From Isoperla grammatica (taxonomy: Eukaryota > Arthropoda > Insecta > Plecoptera > Perlodidae), in the NCBI GenBank assembly GCA_945910005.1, contig OX246740.1:1798736-1862735 (forward strand): a stretch of 64,000 nucleotides of DNA, given 5' to 3'. Position numbers and translations under genes: made by a program. This document shows, piece after piece, positions 44,389-57,258 of this stretch (positions are counted from its first letter, which is position 1; every line of letters starts with the position of its first letter). The notes below the pieces were generated by a model. It worked only from the letters and a program-made list of their open reading frames with translations, was not told where the DNA came from and did no database searches.

Positions 44389-47321
44389 ATGCCAGTCGGG
44401 TTTCGAACTCCGTAAACTAGAGTGAAAGCAGAGCTGGTGGGTAGCAAAAGTATATGTTTCCTTTCCTCCTAAAGCAAAATCAATATTGGTTGTCTTCATA
44501 TTCGTCACCACTGTCGTTGAACTTGGAAGAAACAAAAATTTGAAATGTACTTATTTTACGTCTTCACGAATCAGGTGGGGAAAAGCAACTACAAAAATAA
44601 ATAAAATTGTTAATATTTTTTTTTTCAAAAGTGAGTAGGACGTGTAGGCCTACGTGAGGCAACCTGTTACGATGGATCAACATAGGATACACCTATATAT
44701 ACGGTCTGTGTGTTACAACTGAGCAGCCTCAGCATGCACAGATTCATTGACAGAACACCTAACGGGATGCAGCTATTGTATGACGTCATACCTCGTGTTT
44801 CGGCTCTGTGCGTGACTGTACCTTGGTTAGACGAACAGGTGGATAGCCGGAACAACCTGTTTGGGTCGGTTACCGATGATACTGTTCGATGGGCTTACTT
44901 CTGAACATCTGGTCAATGATTAGCTCATCCGGCTCTGCGTTGCTAAAAGACATCCCCCACCCTCGAAATCTACTCTATCACTGTTGTTTATGCCATTTTT
45001 TAAAACATACCCAATGTTGTGGCTCGTACTGTTCACTCTTGCCACCACCTTCTGCGGTACAAGACAAGACTTTCAATAAATACCTCTTTACATAGAACAT
45101 CGTTCATGTTACCCCTCCCCCTTCCCCTGCCACAACTGATAAACAAACAAAACTGTTCAATACAAATAGCTTGTTCGTGCCTTTAAAAATTGCATTCGAT
45201 ATCAACATTTTCGATTGTGCAGGGCTAGATATATCAACATCAAAATATATTCGCAAAACATTCAATATATAACTCTCAAAAATTAGGAAGAATAATTGCT
45301 TGTGTTTGGATAAAATGAGACTATTTGAATAAAATATCTCAAATTGTACAATTTCATTCTAACGTAATATACGTTTATTCCTTCTTTAATGTAGTATGTA
45401 GACATTGCTAATACCTAGTCCTGGACCCGCATAATCTAACAAGTTTGAAGGTAAGATATACCAGCGCGTAGTTCGAGCTGTGTGTGTTGATGTTTGGGAC
45501 GCCGCCGAGGTCCGAGGTGAAAGCAGTAAGCACCCTGACCGAAGTCAATCTCTTTGACGCGAGGCTCATCTACACAACACAGCTGCTACAATCAAAGGAT
45601 TTGGGGCGAATATACCGTCAATGACAGCCAATCAAATATAACGGTTGTCACCCTTGGGTGGTGTAATCGACCACCACCATTATCGCAGGGTGGGAACAGG
45701 TTAAATCCTTTGTGCTCCGTTTTTGATTACCCAAACCAGTGCCGGCGTTTAAAAAAAGAAACTACAGCTCAAACCCCGCGTTAGGAAATAAGTTCATTTT
45801 TTTATTTTTTAGAAGTCAAACAAAACACAACCTATAAATATAAATATATAGATATACTTGTATTCGGCAATAAGATAAAAATGTTGATTCGAAGAACAAA
45901 ACTCCGAACCACATCAAGTTTCAACCATGTTTACGGGCTAAACGGAAACCCCCCGAGTTACGCATTGTTCTCAGTCATGGCGAATCAGGGTTGAGAGTTG
46001 ATGTAGTAGGAACTTGAAATAGTATACGTTGAACTAAACTGGGATCTTGTAAATTTCAAGATGAGAGCAGTAATCTTTGACGAGAGTAACGCAACACATT
46101 TAGAACAGATTTATGATATGGTAAAATTATGTCTTTACATGTTTGTTTCACTTGAAATGTTTACTGTCCGCGGTGGATCATGCGGTTGGGGCAGTGTGCT
46201 TCATCTTCGTCCATCACCCCTCATGGCACGATACCGTAAAGCGACAAGAGCCTATGAGAGAATTATTGGAACCGTTCTGTTCGCATGTCTTGCCGAGGAG
46301 GACTATGTAGTGTGTATGCATCTACCTCTGCGGTCGTCGAAGCGGTTTCTACCGCCAGTTCAGTTCTTTGACTCGACCCTGAGTCTGACCTATCAAGGAC
46401 ACCAAGACCAGACCGGACCAGAGCAGAGCAGTATATATACAGGCCAGCCAACCCAAGATCTCATTCATTCCGTGCTTTGCTTCCTATAACCGCGCTGCCT
46501 GATCCACCACAGAGGCAAACAATCATCATCAACTGAACAAAACGAATAATCTTGGCTGTAGAAACAGTGGATAGCTTCCTAAGCGATGTCTATTTGGCCT
46601 AGATATGTCCGAATGAAGGTGGAGTTCCCCTCGACGAGAATGTGTGAGCCGCACATACACTGACGTCGACAAGGGTTGAGCCACGCTGCACGAGGACAAT
46701 CAAGATGACCATCCGTACAGCAAGTCACCAACCTGTTGTTATTTCTGTGAGGTGGATGGTCTAAATTTCTTATGCACAAATTGCAAACAGCTATAATTAT
46801 TACGACTAGGCGTGGGCGGGGGGAGGAGGATCTGGTCGTAAACAATTTTGAATGGCACATGCTCATCTTACGTTTTTGATAAGACGTGTAAAAACCAAAA
46901 ACAACTATTTTTTTAAGTAATTTAGAATAAACCCATATGAAATCTCAGATAACTGAGCCCAAGGTCTACCTCCAATTGGGACGCCTACAGGCATCGCGGC
47001 GCTTCGAGCCTCCTCCTCTGTAGGCGCTAAATTAGGTCTTATAATGTCACAGACCTATATGTTATTATATTATTGATGTTTTATGACAAGTTGTCAAAAC
47101 GATTTGTGAAAAGAATTGTTCTCTGGGAGGGAGGGGGGGGGGGGGGGGGGATACAAATGTATTTCTTTATAGAGGGATGGTTTATTTTGGCCGGGCTGGA
47201 TATTCGACCACACTGACAGAAGCCCTAAGGCTATTGTTTCCGTCACTCCTGTGCTGGGCACCAAAGCGCCAACCAAGATTAGTATAAAGTCATCCATCTT
47301 ATTCGCCCAAGAGTTACCTTC

Positions 47322-47341
47322 TGTACAGTGTACACTGTACA
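47322..47341. other. Perfect 20-bp palindrome
   Basis: TGTACAGTGTACACTGTACA equals its own reverse complement. A near-copy in the SINE-like sequence at 41354-41373 suggests that it belongs to the same dispersed element rather than being an isolated regulatory site. Confidence 0.7.
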
Positions 47342-47419
47342 ATCCTAGAACTGCTGCCATGAGCAGGCGTGGGTCGGTACAGCAGTCCAACAACCATACC
47401 GATAAACAGGAGAAGGTAT

Positions 47420-48171
47420 AGCCCATATCACACTACAATTGGAATCGTAGACTGGAGTCGCCAATGGGCGTCTAAGGCGCGACTTTCTGCCGCTCGCAGC
47501 GCTAGCAGTACTGAAAGGTCCAACTCGATCTTTGCACCTCGTTTTCTCAATTCAATCATTCAAGTCGTTTATATTTAATACTTTTAAATATAAATCATCC
47601 ATTGTAGTAATGTTTTACAAGGTTTTTGACGGAGAATACCTTTGTTATAGATACAAAACAAACATATTGTCGTTTGACAGTTAGACAGTTGACTAACGAC
47701 AATATTTAACATATTGGAATGAATTACAAAGTTGGACCTTTCAGGACAGGTGCTGCAACCTACTTCAGCTTTGACCTGAGACGCCCATTGCAATCGCAAT
47801 CTACAATTATCAAATTACACTTGACCAGCTGAAAATCCTAAAATCATTCAACTAGGAAAATAAATTCAATAATAATAACTAATAAGACAACAAATATATA
47901 ATTAAAGTTATTGGCTCTTTGTTTACATTAAAGTAGTTGTTGCTTGAGGTTATGTTGTGACAATGCTCAATACGTATTTAACCGTTCTCCTTCCTGATTG
48001 GTTCACGTGACTCGGATCTACGATTCACAATCTTATTTTAGAGCTCGGTCTATGAAAAGATTGCAATCGTAGACTGGCCGAACTGAGCTACCGCGCATGC
48101 TCCGCCAATCGTAAGCTCGAATCTACGATTGCAATTGTCAGGTCGGAACCTAATGTGATATGGCCCAATTA
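47420..48171. mobile_element. Inverted-repeat DNA element, about 750 bp, nested foldbacks
   Basis: The left end AGCCCATATCACACTACAAT, then GGAATCGTAGACTGG, is mirrored at the right end by the complement of GTGATATGGCCCAA and of CGAATCTACGATTGCAATTG. Inside, TGAAAGGTCCAACT (about 47513) is mirrored at about 47736-47750, GGGCGTCT (47465) by AGACGCCCATTG (47781), and 48058-48138 forms its own hairpin (GATTGCAATCGTAGA/TCTACGATTGCAATTG). No transposase is visible. Confidence 0.6.
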
Positions 48172-48457
48172 CATTCCTGTCTACGTCCAAGTCTTGTGAA
48201 CAACAACAACAACATTGTTGAAACTGTGTACAGTGAACTCCGCACAATGATCAATGATGTAGCGAGCCCCTCCCCCACCAAAACAACACACTCGTTTGAT
48301 AACCTGTTCAGTGTTCAATCCTTCCGTCTAGCGTAGACTAACTATTAACATGTCCGGTAAAAAATAAATTCATTCATACTCTCTGATATCGTTAAGCTAT
48401 ATAGGTCGCACGACATTCATCCATCCATTCATCTTTCTCTCAGAGGATTGCATCACG
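48172..48457. other. Short spacer
   Basis: Contains a (CAA)n run near 48200. No other feature. Confidence 0.4.
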
Positions 48458-51333
48458 TGATACACACTCCATGCTGACAAGACATTGACCTTCGACACAA
48501 CGCGGTCTATCGCGACGACGAGCAGATAACATGTGACACACACTACATGCTGACAAGACATTGACCTTCGACACAACGCGGTCTATCGCGACGACGAGCA
48601 GATAACATGTACCACACACTCCATGCTGACAAGACATTGACCTTCGACACAACGCGGTCTATCGCGACGACGAGCAGATAACATGTGACACACACTACAT
48701 GCTGACAAGACATTGACCTTCGACACAACGCGGTCTATCGCGACGACGAGCAGATAACATACATGTGACACACACTACATGCTGACAAGACATTGACCTT
48801 CGACACAACGCGGTCTATCGCGACGACGAGCAGATAACATACATGTGACACACACTACATGCTGACAAGACATTGACCTTCGACACAACGCGGTCTATCG
48901 CGACGACGAGCAGATAACATGTGACACACACTACATGCTGACAAGACATTGACCTTCGACACAACGCGGTCTATCGCGACGACGAGCAGATAACATGTGA
49001 CACACACTACATGCTGACAAGACATTGACCTTCGACACAACGCGGTCTATCGCGACGACGAGCAGATAACATACATGTGACACACACTACATGCTGACAA
49101 GACATTGACCTTCGACACAACGCGGTCTATCGCGACGACGAGCAGATAACATGTGACACACGCTCCATGCTGACAAGACATTGACCTTCGACACAACGCG
49201 GTATATCGCGACGACGAGCAGATAACATACATGTGACACACACTACATGCTGACAAGACATTGACCTTCGACACAACGCGGTCTATCGCGACGACGAGCA
49301 GATAACATGTGACACACACTCCATGCTGACAAGACATTGACCTTCGACACAACGCGGTCTATCGCGACGACGAGCAGATAACATACATGTGACACACACT
49401 ACATGCTGACAAGACATTGACCTTCGACACAACGCGGTCTATCGCGACGACGAGCAGATAACATACATGTGACACACACTACATGCTGACAAGACATTGA
49501 CCTTCGACACAACGCGGTCTATCGCGACGACGAGCAGATAACATGTGACACACACTACATGCTGACAAGACATTGACCTTCGACACAACGCGGTCTATCG
49601 CGACGACGAGCAGATAACATGTGACACACACTACATGCTGACAAGACATTGACCTTCGACACAACGCGGTCTATCGCGACGACGAGCAGATAACATGTGA
49701 CACACACTACATGCTGACAAGACATTGACCTTCGACACAACGCGGTCTATCGCGACGACGAGCAGATAACATGTGACACACACTACATGCTGACAAGACA
49801 TTGACCTTCGACACAACGCGGTCTATCGCGACGACGAGCAGATAACATACATGTGACACACACTACAAGCTGACAAGACATTGACCTTCGACACAACGCG
49901 GTCTATCGCGACGACGAGCAGATAACATACATGTGACACACACTACATGCTGACAAGACATTGACCTTCGACACAACGCGGTCTATCGCGACGACGAGCA
50001 GATAACATGTGACACACACTACATGCTGACAAGACATTGACCTTCGACACAACGCGGTCTATCGCGACGACGAGCAGATAACATGTGACACACACTACAT
50101 GCTGACAAGACATTGACCTTCGACACAACGCGGTCTATCGCGACGACGAGCAGATAACATGTGACACACACTACATGCTGACAAGACATTGACCTTCGAC
50201 ACAACGCGGTCTATCGCGACGACGAGCAGATAACATGTGACACACACTACAAGCTGACAAGACATTGACCTTCGACACAACGCGGTCTATCGCGACGACG
50301 AGCAGATAACATACATGTGACACACACTACATGCTGACAAGACATTGACCTTCGACACAACGCGGTCCATCGCGACGACGAGCAGATAACATGTGACACA
50401 CGCTACATGCTGACAAGACATTGACCTTCGACACAACGCGGTCTATCGCGACGACGAGCAGATAACATGTGACGTACACACTACATGCTGACAAGACATT
50501 GACCTTCGACACAACGCGGTCTATCGCGACGACGAGCAGATAACATGTGACACACGCTACATGCTGACAAGACATTGACCTTCGACACAACGCGGTCTAT
50601 CGCGACGACGAGCAGATAACATGTGACACACACTACATGCTGACAAGACATTGACCTTCGACACAACGCGGTCCATCGCGACGACGAGCAGATAACATGT
50701 GACACACGCTACATGCTGACAAGACATTGACCTTCGACACAACGCGGTCTATCGCGACGACGAGCAGATAACATGTGACACACACTACATGCTGACAAGA
50801 CATTGACCTTCGACACAACGCGGTCTATCGCGACGACGAGCAGATAACATACATGTGACACACACTCCATGCTGACAAGACATTGACCTTCGACACAACG
50901 CGGTCTATCGCGACGACGAGCAGATAACATGTGACACACACTACATGCTGACAAGACATTGACCTTCGACACAACGCGGTCTATCGCGACGACGAGCAGA
51001 TAACATGTGACACACACTACATGCTGACAAGACATTGACCTTCGACACAACGCGGTCTATCGCGACGACGAGCAGATAACATGTGACACACACTACATGC
51101 TGACAAGACATTGACCTTCGACACAACGCGGTCTATCGCGACGACGAGCAGATAACATACATGTGACACACACTACATGCTGACAAGACATTGACCTTCG
51201 ACGCAACGCGGTCTATCGCGACGACGAGCAGATAACACACATGTGACACACACTACATGCTGACAAGACATTGACCTTCGACGCAACGCGGTCTATCGCG
51301 ACGACGAGCAGATAACATACAAGTGACACACGA
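48458..51333. repeat. Minisatellite, 76/80-bp unit, 37 copies
   Basis: The unit includes CTACATGCTGACAAGACATT, GACCTTCGACACAACGCGGT and CTATCGCGACGACGAGCAGA. I count 37 TTGACCTTCG cores from 48485 to 51273. Of the 36 intervals, 23 are 76 bp and 13 are 80 bp; twelve long ones carry an extra ACAT (or ACAC) and one a GTAC insertion. The total, 2788 bp, fits exactly. The last two units share ACGCAACG for ACACAACG. Minus-strand frames of about 61 codons recur in every unit and are artefacts. Confidence 0.98.
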
Positions 51334-51590
51334 GGCCATAAGGTCACAGATGTACAACAAGTAGTTCTCGTTCGACAAGCCAACAATGCATTATACTCGG
51401 AACGTCGCCCATATTGGATACTTAGAAAACATTATTTTAAATATTTCCCATGACTTGAAATGTAGTTGTGGGGTCACAATACACGCGTACCTCCGCATTG
51501 ATAAGCCAGACCATAACACACACGCACGTGTTTGAGAATGTAAACATACAAGTAGTTGATCCAGTATGGCCGCCGTTACGCAACTCTGTG
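51334..51590. other. Short unique spacer
   Basis: Lies between two minisatellites; no feature seen. Confidence 0.4.
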
Positions 51591-51912
51591 AGCGGAATGA
51601 AAGTACGGTATACGCTACTCTAGTACGTCAAGGGTAGGTGCGACCGCAAGCACCAGTCACTGCAGTTAGGGCGCAATGAAAGTACGGTATACGCTACTCT
51701 AGTACGTCAAGGGTAGGTGCGACCGCAAGCACCAGTCACTGCAGTTAGGGCGCAATGAAAGTACGGTATACGCTACTCTAGTACGTCAAGGGTAGGTGCG
51801 ACTGCGAGCACCTCAGTCACTGCAGTTAGGGCGCAATGAAAGTACGGTATACGCTACTCTAGTACGTCAAGGGTAGGTGAGACTGCGAGCACCTCTGTCA
51901 CTGCAGTCAGAG
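51591..51912. repeat. Minisatellite, 80-bp unit, 4 copies
   Basis: Units contain AATGAAAGTACGGTATACGC, TAGTACGTCAAGGGTAGGTG and CAGTCACTGCAGTTAGGGCG. The last two units have ACTGCGAGCACCT in place of ACCGCAAGCACC. The 12-mer CAGTCACTGCAG is shared with every unit of the 38.4 kb array. Confidence 0.95.
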
Positions 51913-54670
51913 CGATAGAGAGTCTTTGTGGTGATAGTAACGACGTGTTCGTCCGACCCTCGACTTATGCCGGCTAGTGTACGTTGAAACGTTTTAGAAT
52001 ACTCGGGGCTCGATATTATCGAGATCTACAGATGGGCTAAAAAAAAAAGAATAAAAAAAAAGTATTACATTTGGATCAAATTAGGCAAATTTTGTGATAT
52101 TACTGAAACTGTCTAATAATTGTATACGAACGCAATTAATTTTCCATCGGTTTTTAGAGTATCTATTAAGATCTTGCCCAACATCATTTTAAATATACGA
52201 AGAGAAAACCCAGTTTTCGAGCTATTGCCGCCCCCAAGAGAGACGCATTGAGGGTGCAATGTTATATTAGTGTTGTTCATGCCCCATGAAGGTAGGCAAG
52301 AGCGCCGATAGGTTTACGGTCAACCGAGCCGAAAGAAATCACGGAGGGGATAATTTATTACTTTGTTGGAAATGAGATGAGACGAGATCTTGATACAGAC
52401 AACGAACCGTTTTTATTCCACATGCGATATGTATTTCTAATGCTTTATTATGGTGTTCCGTTTCAGTTTCCTTTTTTTTTTACTTTTTCCACAACTTGAG
52501 TCCGTTCGCCAATTTCACAAACTTTGTTCATTTCGCGGCGATGTTTTCCTCGTACATAACAACCTAACCCGATGAAGAATTAAGACACGAAGACAAAAAG
52601 TCAACGACGAACATTATTGGATCCGACTCTGTACATTTGTAATACAAAATTGCGCTGCCACTATTCTGTACTTCATCCACAATAATAATAATAGAACAAA
52701 AAACTGACTGGCCAAGAAAAACCCGTGAGATTGATTTATTAGGTATAACATGTACAAAATAGCAATCCAATTTCCAATGCAATAAATAAGAACAATTTGT
52801 CAGGAGTTGACAAGTTAATATCCCAAGTGATGACGCCGAATCATACGGAAACGTGATATTGATTGCACCTTGGGTTTCATTCAAGAGCTCATGTTGTGAA
52901 CCCTGACACGCATACAACCCCCTAATCTCGCCTAGATTAACCTAATTGGGGCAGTTCCACTACTTCCGGAACTACAAGAATAATTCAACCATTTTAATGA
53001 TACTGCTAACGAAATACAAGAACAGGACTTAATATAATGTATCACATCAATCAATTTCTAGAGGGCCAGAAAATGTGCCCAAGACGATTTCGTGGGAAAG
53101 GGGGGGGGGTGACGTATATATACCAAGATGTGTTACGGAGCACCATTTTCCAACCTTGGGATTTCCATCACGGTTACCCAATGCAATAAGTCTATGAGAG
53201 TCAGTTATAGTTTATATTATATAATATAATATAGACGCTGTGTCCGAGCAAATCCGAACTAATATGAGGAGTGATGTTTCATGTTGTAAAGTATCATTTG
53301 CGTGAAATAAGTAGGCCTACTTTATACATGGAAGCGAGATTAAAAAACGAAAAACTTGCTGCAAGTTGCACTTGTGTTTTAGGGCGGTATACTTTCAAAT
53401 TTACCACTTCAGAACTGCCAGCGTTACTTTTCCCATTTCGCAACACTTTCTGTTACTTTGAAAACGCTACATTTTCATCTGTTTTAAGATAATTTCAACC
53501 ACGCAGCGCACATAGCATTAGACGATGTATAATATTCCTCTTGGGAGTAATGCAAAGAAAAAGTTATGCACAATAACACTCTGTTACCAAATTCAGAAAT
53601 TTGTATTTTAGTATCAACTATGTGTCAAAAGATGGCTGCCAAAATATGAGCCTACGTATCATTGTATATGTAAAGTGAATAGCCGGCATTACGCACAAGC
53701 ACACACATCTTGCGTTACAGAGGGGTCGTTGGGGGGGGGGGGGGGGTCGCCTGCACAATTATATCCCCAAACCGGCGACCCAAGACGAGGGAGGAGCAAA
53801 ACTTGTACAATTTTACCAAGTGGAATTAGGTTTGTCCCTCCCCGAGGTCCGTGCACCCCCTAATTGCGGCCGGGGGTGGATTCAATTAGAGCAAGCGGTG
53901 GCTAACACCACCCAGGTGGGTCGCTTAGCTTCTTAGCGTGGTAATTGCAGTCACAAGACTTGAGTCACCTGTGACGACACTTCCAAGTCCCAGTAGGCAT
54001 CATTCAAATGTTATTTGTTTCATTTTCTTTCAGTGACATCCTTAGCAGACAGACACGTTGGCCGCGGACAACAAAGAAGGCGGGTGTTGCAACTTGTTCT
54101 TCACTTACAATAATGAATTTAATGGCATTTTCCGTGGCAATTTATATACAATATTTAACTCGCACGATATTATTCGGAACACTCTTACCAATATACATTG
54201 TTAAATTACTTGTGTAATTTATACTTGTACGGTATACCCACCCATAAGGTGACTCAAATGTTTGCCCATCAATAAATTAATTTAAATTGTATTATCTAAC
54301 ATATTGTGAACAAATAGAAACAAATTTAAATAATAAACTAACAACGCTTGTTGTCCATTCTTAGCTTACTACACGCACCTTATGATGGGTAATTTCCTTA
54401 CAGATAGGCCGGGCTTGATATAAGTGTACGGGTCGTGACTTGAGATGTAAATCATTGGAGTTGATCGAATCTCCCAGTAGTTCGCCAACTGCTAAATATT
54501 TAACCTGCCGTTTGGGCATCGGCTCGACGATATCACATCTAGGACATCATAATGAGATGAGTCACGACCTATTGTGAGACGCAACGCAAAACATCTTTGT
54601 TTTACACAATCAATTGTTCAACATGGTTTTGCTACGAATGATATGCGCATCACCATATGTGCACACACGT
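51913..54670. other. 2.8 kb of unique DNA, no gene seen
   Basis: Has G10 at 53100-53109 and G16 at 53731-53746, and A-rich tracts near 52040. A 117-codon minus frame at 52564-52917 begins at TTG and has no recognised domain. Confidence 0.45.
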
Positions 54671-54710
54671 GATTGATTGATTGATTGATTATTTGGTGAA
54701 CAACGACGTG
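54671..54710 (+). mobile_element. Dispersed tail-like motif, copy 2
   Basis: (GATT)5 followed by ATTTGGTGAACAACGACGTG, the same arrangement and orientation as at 7091-7126. The similarity fades after about 15 bp beyond the motif. Confidence 0.4.
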
Positions 54711-55324
54711 CTCAGCCGTCAGTTCGCCGCGTTCAGGCTATCCAAGAGATAATTTTAAATTGCATTTCAGTGTCATACACCAAAAATCAGGCTTTCCGAT
54801 GGAAATTGTGTGGCAGTTTATAATCTGATTACAAAGGTACGCGTAACAACACTGGAGGCTAATTCCAACACTTAACATTATAAAGCCCATGCATGTACAA
54901 CCATCATCCACTAAGAATCACGCGCTCTTATACAGACTTGCATGACGTAGACATCGTGATGAACAAAACCGAGTTGCGGGGAAGGATGATAATTCAACTG
55001 TTTATCCTCCAGATTGCGTGCTATGCAGTCTGGCAGAAAAGTGGCCGTGCAACCCTCAGAGAAAGACTAACCTAAAATAAATCAATGCGCAGTAGTTTTG
55101 TGTATTATATCTGCTAGCACGCCTGCACGCGTCAACAGAGCCCACTGAGGAGTGAGGGTGACTACCACAGCATCGCATCGTTACATCAAACTGCATCAGT
55201 GCTCAAAATAGACGAGAGCGATGGAGAGAGGAAAGTCGAATGGTCCGTTTCATCGTCTTGATTAGCCAAGTTGCAAAAATATGAGACGTTAAGCCCAAAT
55301 ATCAATCATCATCAATTAGTTCTT
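54711..55324. other. Unique spacer
   Basis: No feature seen. Confidence 0.4.
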
Positions 55325-55600
55325 TATGCAAAAAAATAAACTAGTCAAAGCAGTTGTTATTTAATGTAGTATGAGTTCTTAGGGAGAGTCTCTAGTGAGC
55401 ACAAATGCTCCGTTTCGTACCTCTTATAGTTTCTGTTTAGGAGAACAATGCAAAAAATAAACTATCCAAGGCAGCCATGTGTTACATGGATTAAGGGTAA
55501 CCCCTAGGTGAGCAGAGGTAATGGTTCGTTTCAACCTCTCTTTTAGTTTAGGAGAAAAGTGCAAAGAAGAATATATCCTGGGCAGCCATTGTAGATTATA
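55325..55600. repeat. Old degenerate tandem repeat, about 118-bp unit, 2-3 copies
   Basis: TGCAAAAAAATAAACTAGTC (55327), TGCAAAAAATAAACTATCCA (55449) and TGCAAAGAAGAATATATCCT (55560) start successive units. The units share GGCAGCCA, GTGAGCA.A, GTTTC...CCTCT and AGTTTAGGAGAA. It is far more diverged than the other arrays and so older. Confidence 0.7.
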
Positions 55601-57174
55601 TACCGCTTCCTTTTAAAATTTGACTCGTAATCCCCCTTGTGCGATCCCGCCGTGGCCAGGCATAGGGGGTGCCCGCCAGTCTCGATGACGTAATTATATC
55701 GGGCTGTCGCGTGCCGCCTGGCGGGCCGCTTGTTTTGTTTTTTTACTCATTCCGGCTGTTATTCAGATAACAAACAACCCGTCTAAATTAAGTATTTAAA
55801 AAATTAGCCTCTTAAAAATGGCGCCACGAAATAAGAGCGCTGGCGTTATTGTAGGTCCGCAAGGCGAGAATAGGCTAGCGAGATAATGTTATTGCTGCCA
55901 ATGCGCATTATCAGCTCGTCAGAAGTGGTGCGATATGCGATACCACCTGTAATGGTGATTGACATGAACTGCGCTTTCCGTGTGATGCACAATTAAAATA
56001 ATATCTTTGAGGGTGGATGCATTAAAGTCGCGGTGAACGCTGTTCTACACAATGCGACCAACTTCCAGTTACCATTTGAGTAACTAGTATCCCATAGCGC
56101 CATCGTTTGTATCCATGCTACTACGAGGGATTGGCATTAATCAACAAATGCTGTAATTTAATAATAATATAAACTATAATAAGTTTTGAAATTTGAACGT
56201 TAGTCGGCAGTGGGTACTGCAAAATGAACGGTACACGTTCATACTAAGGTATGACACAGATAAAATTCACCTTATCTACTTCTTTATGGATTAGATGGAC
56301 GCAGGACTAATAACATCATTTTTGAAACCCCGGAAAAGAAATCAGAACTTCCCAAATTCAATATTTCCAGAAACATGATGTTCATGTCAACTAACATCCC
56401 AAAGTAGACCAGTCACCGGCCGATCTAGGCCTACAACTGAAATAATAGTTCCAATAATAAGAAGTATTGAAATAACAACCATAATTCGGTATCACCGTAT
56501 TTGTTTTAGTTTCCGTAGTAACCCTTCTCTTCTGCGTTCTCATTGGTTCGTCATGAGGTGCATCATATTCATGGGAAGTTGTGTCTATTTCAAAATACTG
56601 TGACGGATGTGTACCCCAGGTTGTGTTGTGCACAAGTGGTGCATCAGCATTTCTACCCATATTCATACCATATGCAGACGCACTGGTCAATGTGATGTTT
56701 CCTGACTTCAAACTAAATAATTTAGTACGGCGTTGGTAACAACAGATGCAGAATTAAATTGATGGCGCGGAAGCATCTATACGTCAATTTATTTTCTTAA
56801 TTACAATTTTCCTTCTTTAATACATGTCCAAACATACAACAAGCGAGAAATGTATTTACTAGTCAAAACGTGCACAGCAGACACAATAGGCTTACGGTTA
56901 AAACGTGTACATCTTGCTGAGATGTTCTATTGTTAAGAGTAAATGGCCCACACCACACTCAAGTCTGTGTAGACTTAGTGGACTTCTCAAACAAATATGC
57001 AACTCACTTGTAATATTTGTATTGTCAATTTGTCTTGAGAATAAAATCCATCTGAAATGATCATCGTCATGTCCAATGTTATTGCCACCAGAGGGCGTCA
57101 GCCTCTATTTAGTGCCCGGTGTGGCCAGCGGAATGGGGACCGGGCGTTACAATAGAATGCCATAACGCCCATTC

Positions 57175-57175
<1 letters not shown>
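55601..57175. other. Unique spacer
   Basis: GC-richer at 55640-55730, with a 9-bp inverted repeat GCCCGCCAG/CTGGCGGGC. A 106-codon minus frame at 56391-56711 has no recognised domain. Confidence 0.4.

Positions 57176-57248
<73 letters not shown>
57176..57248. repeat. (TA)n microsatellite, about 36 units
   Basis: Uninterrupted TA for about 72 bp, followed by a T-run. Confidence 0.97.

Positions 57249-57258
<10 letters not shown>

Larger units (their letters stand above)
43011..47419. other. 4.4 kb without a supported gene
   Basis: Contains SINE-like traces (GGGTTCGGATCC at about 43084; GCGGGTTCGAACTAATCC at about 44295), a (CAGA)n microsatellite at about 44353-44388, TGACGTCA at 44781-44788, G18 at 47133-47150 and a perfect 20-bp palindrome at 47322-47341. 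The 142-codon ATG frame at 46061-46489 has no recognised domain. Confidence 0.45.

Noticed and set aside
46061..46489. 142-codon ATG frame as a gene
   Set aside because: No recognisable domain, no splice or promoter context; its length is possible by chance in 64 kb searched in six frames.
48440..51126. Repeated 61-113 codon minus-strand frames
   Set aside because: Each begins and ends at the same place in the 76-bp unit; they are shadows of the array.
52564..52917. 117-codon minus frame
   Set aside because: Begins at TTG and resembles no family; T-rich composition explains its hydrophobic stretches.
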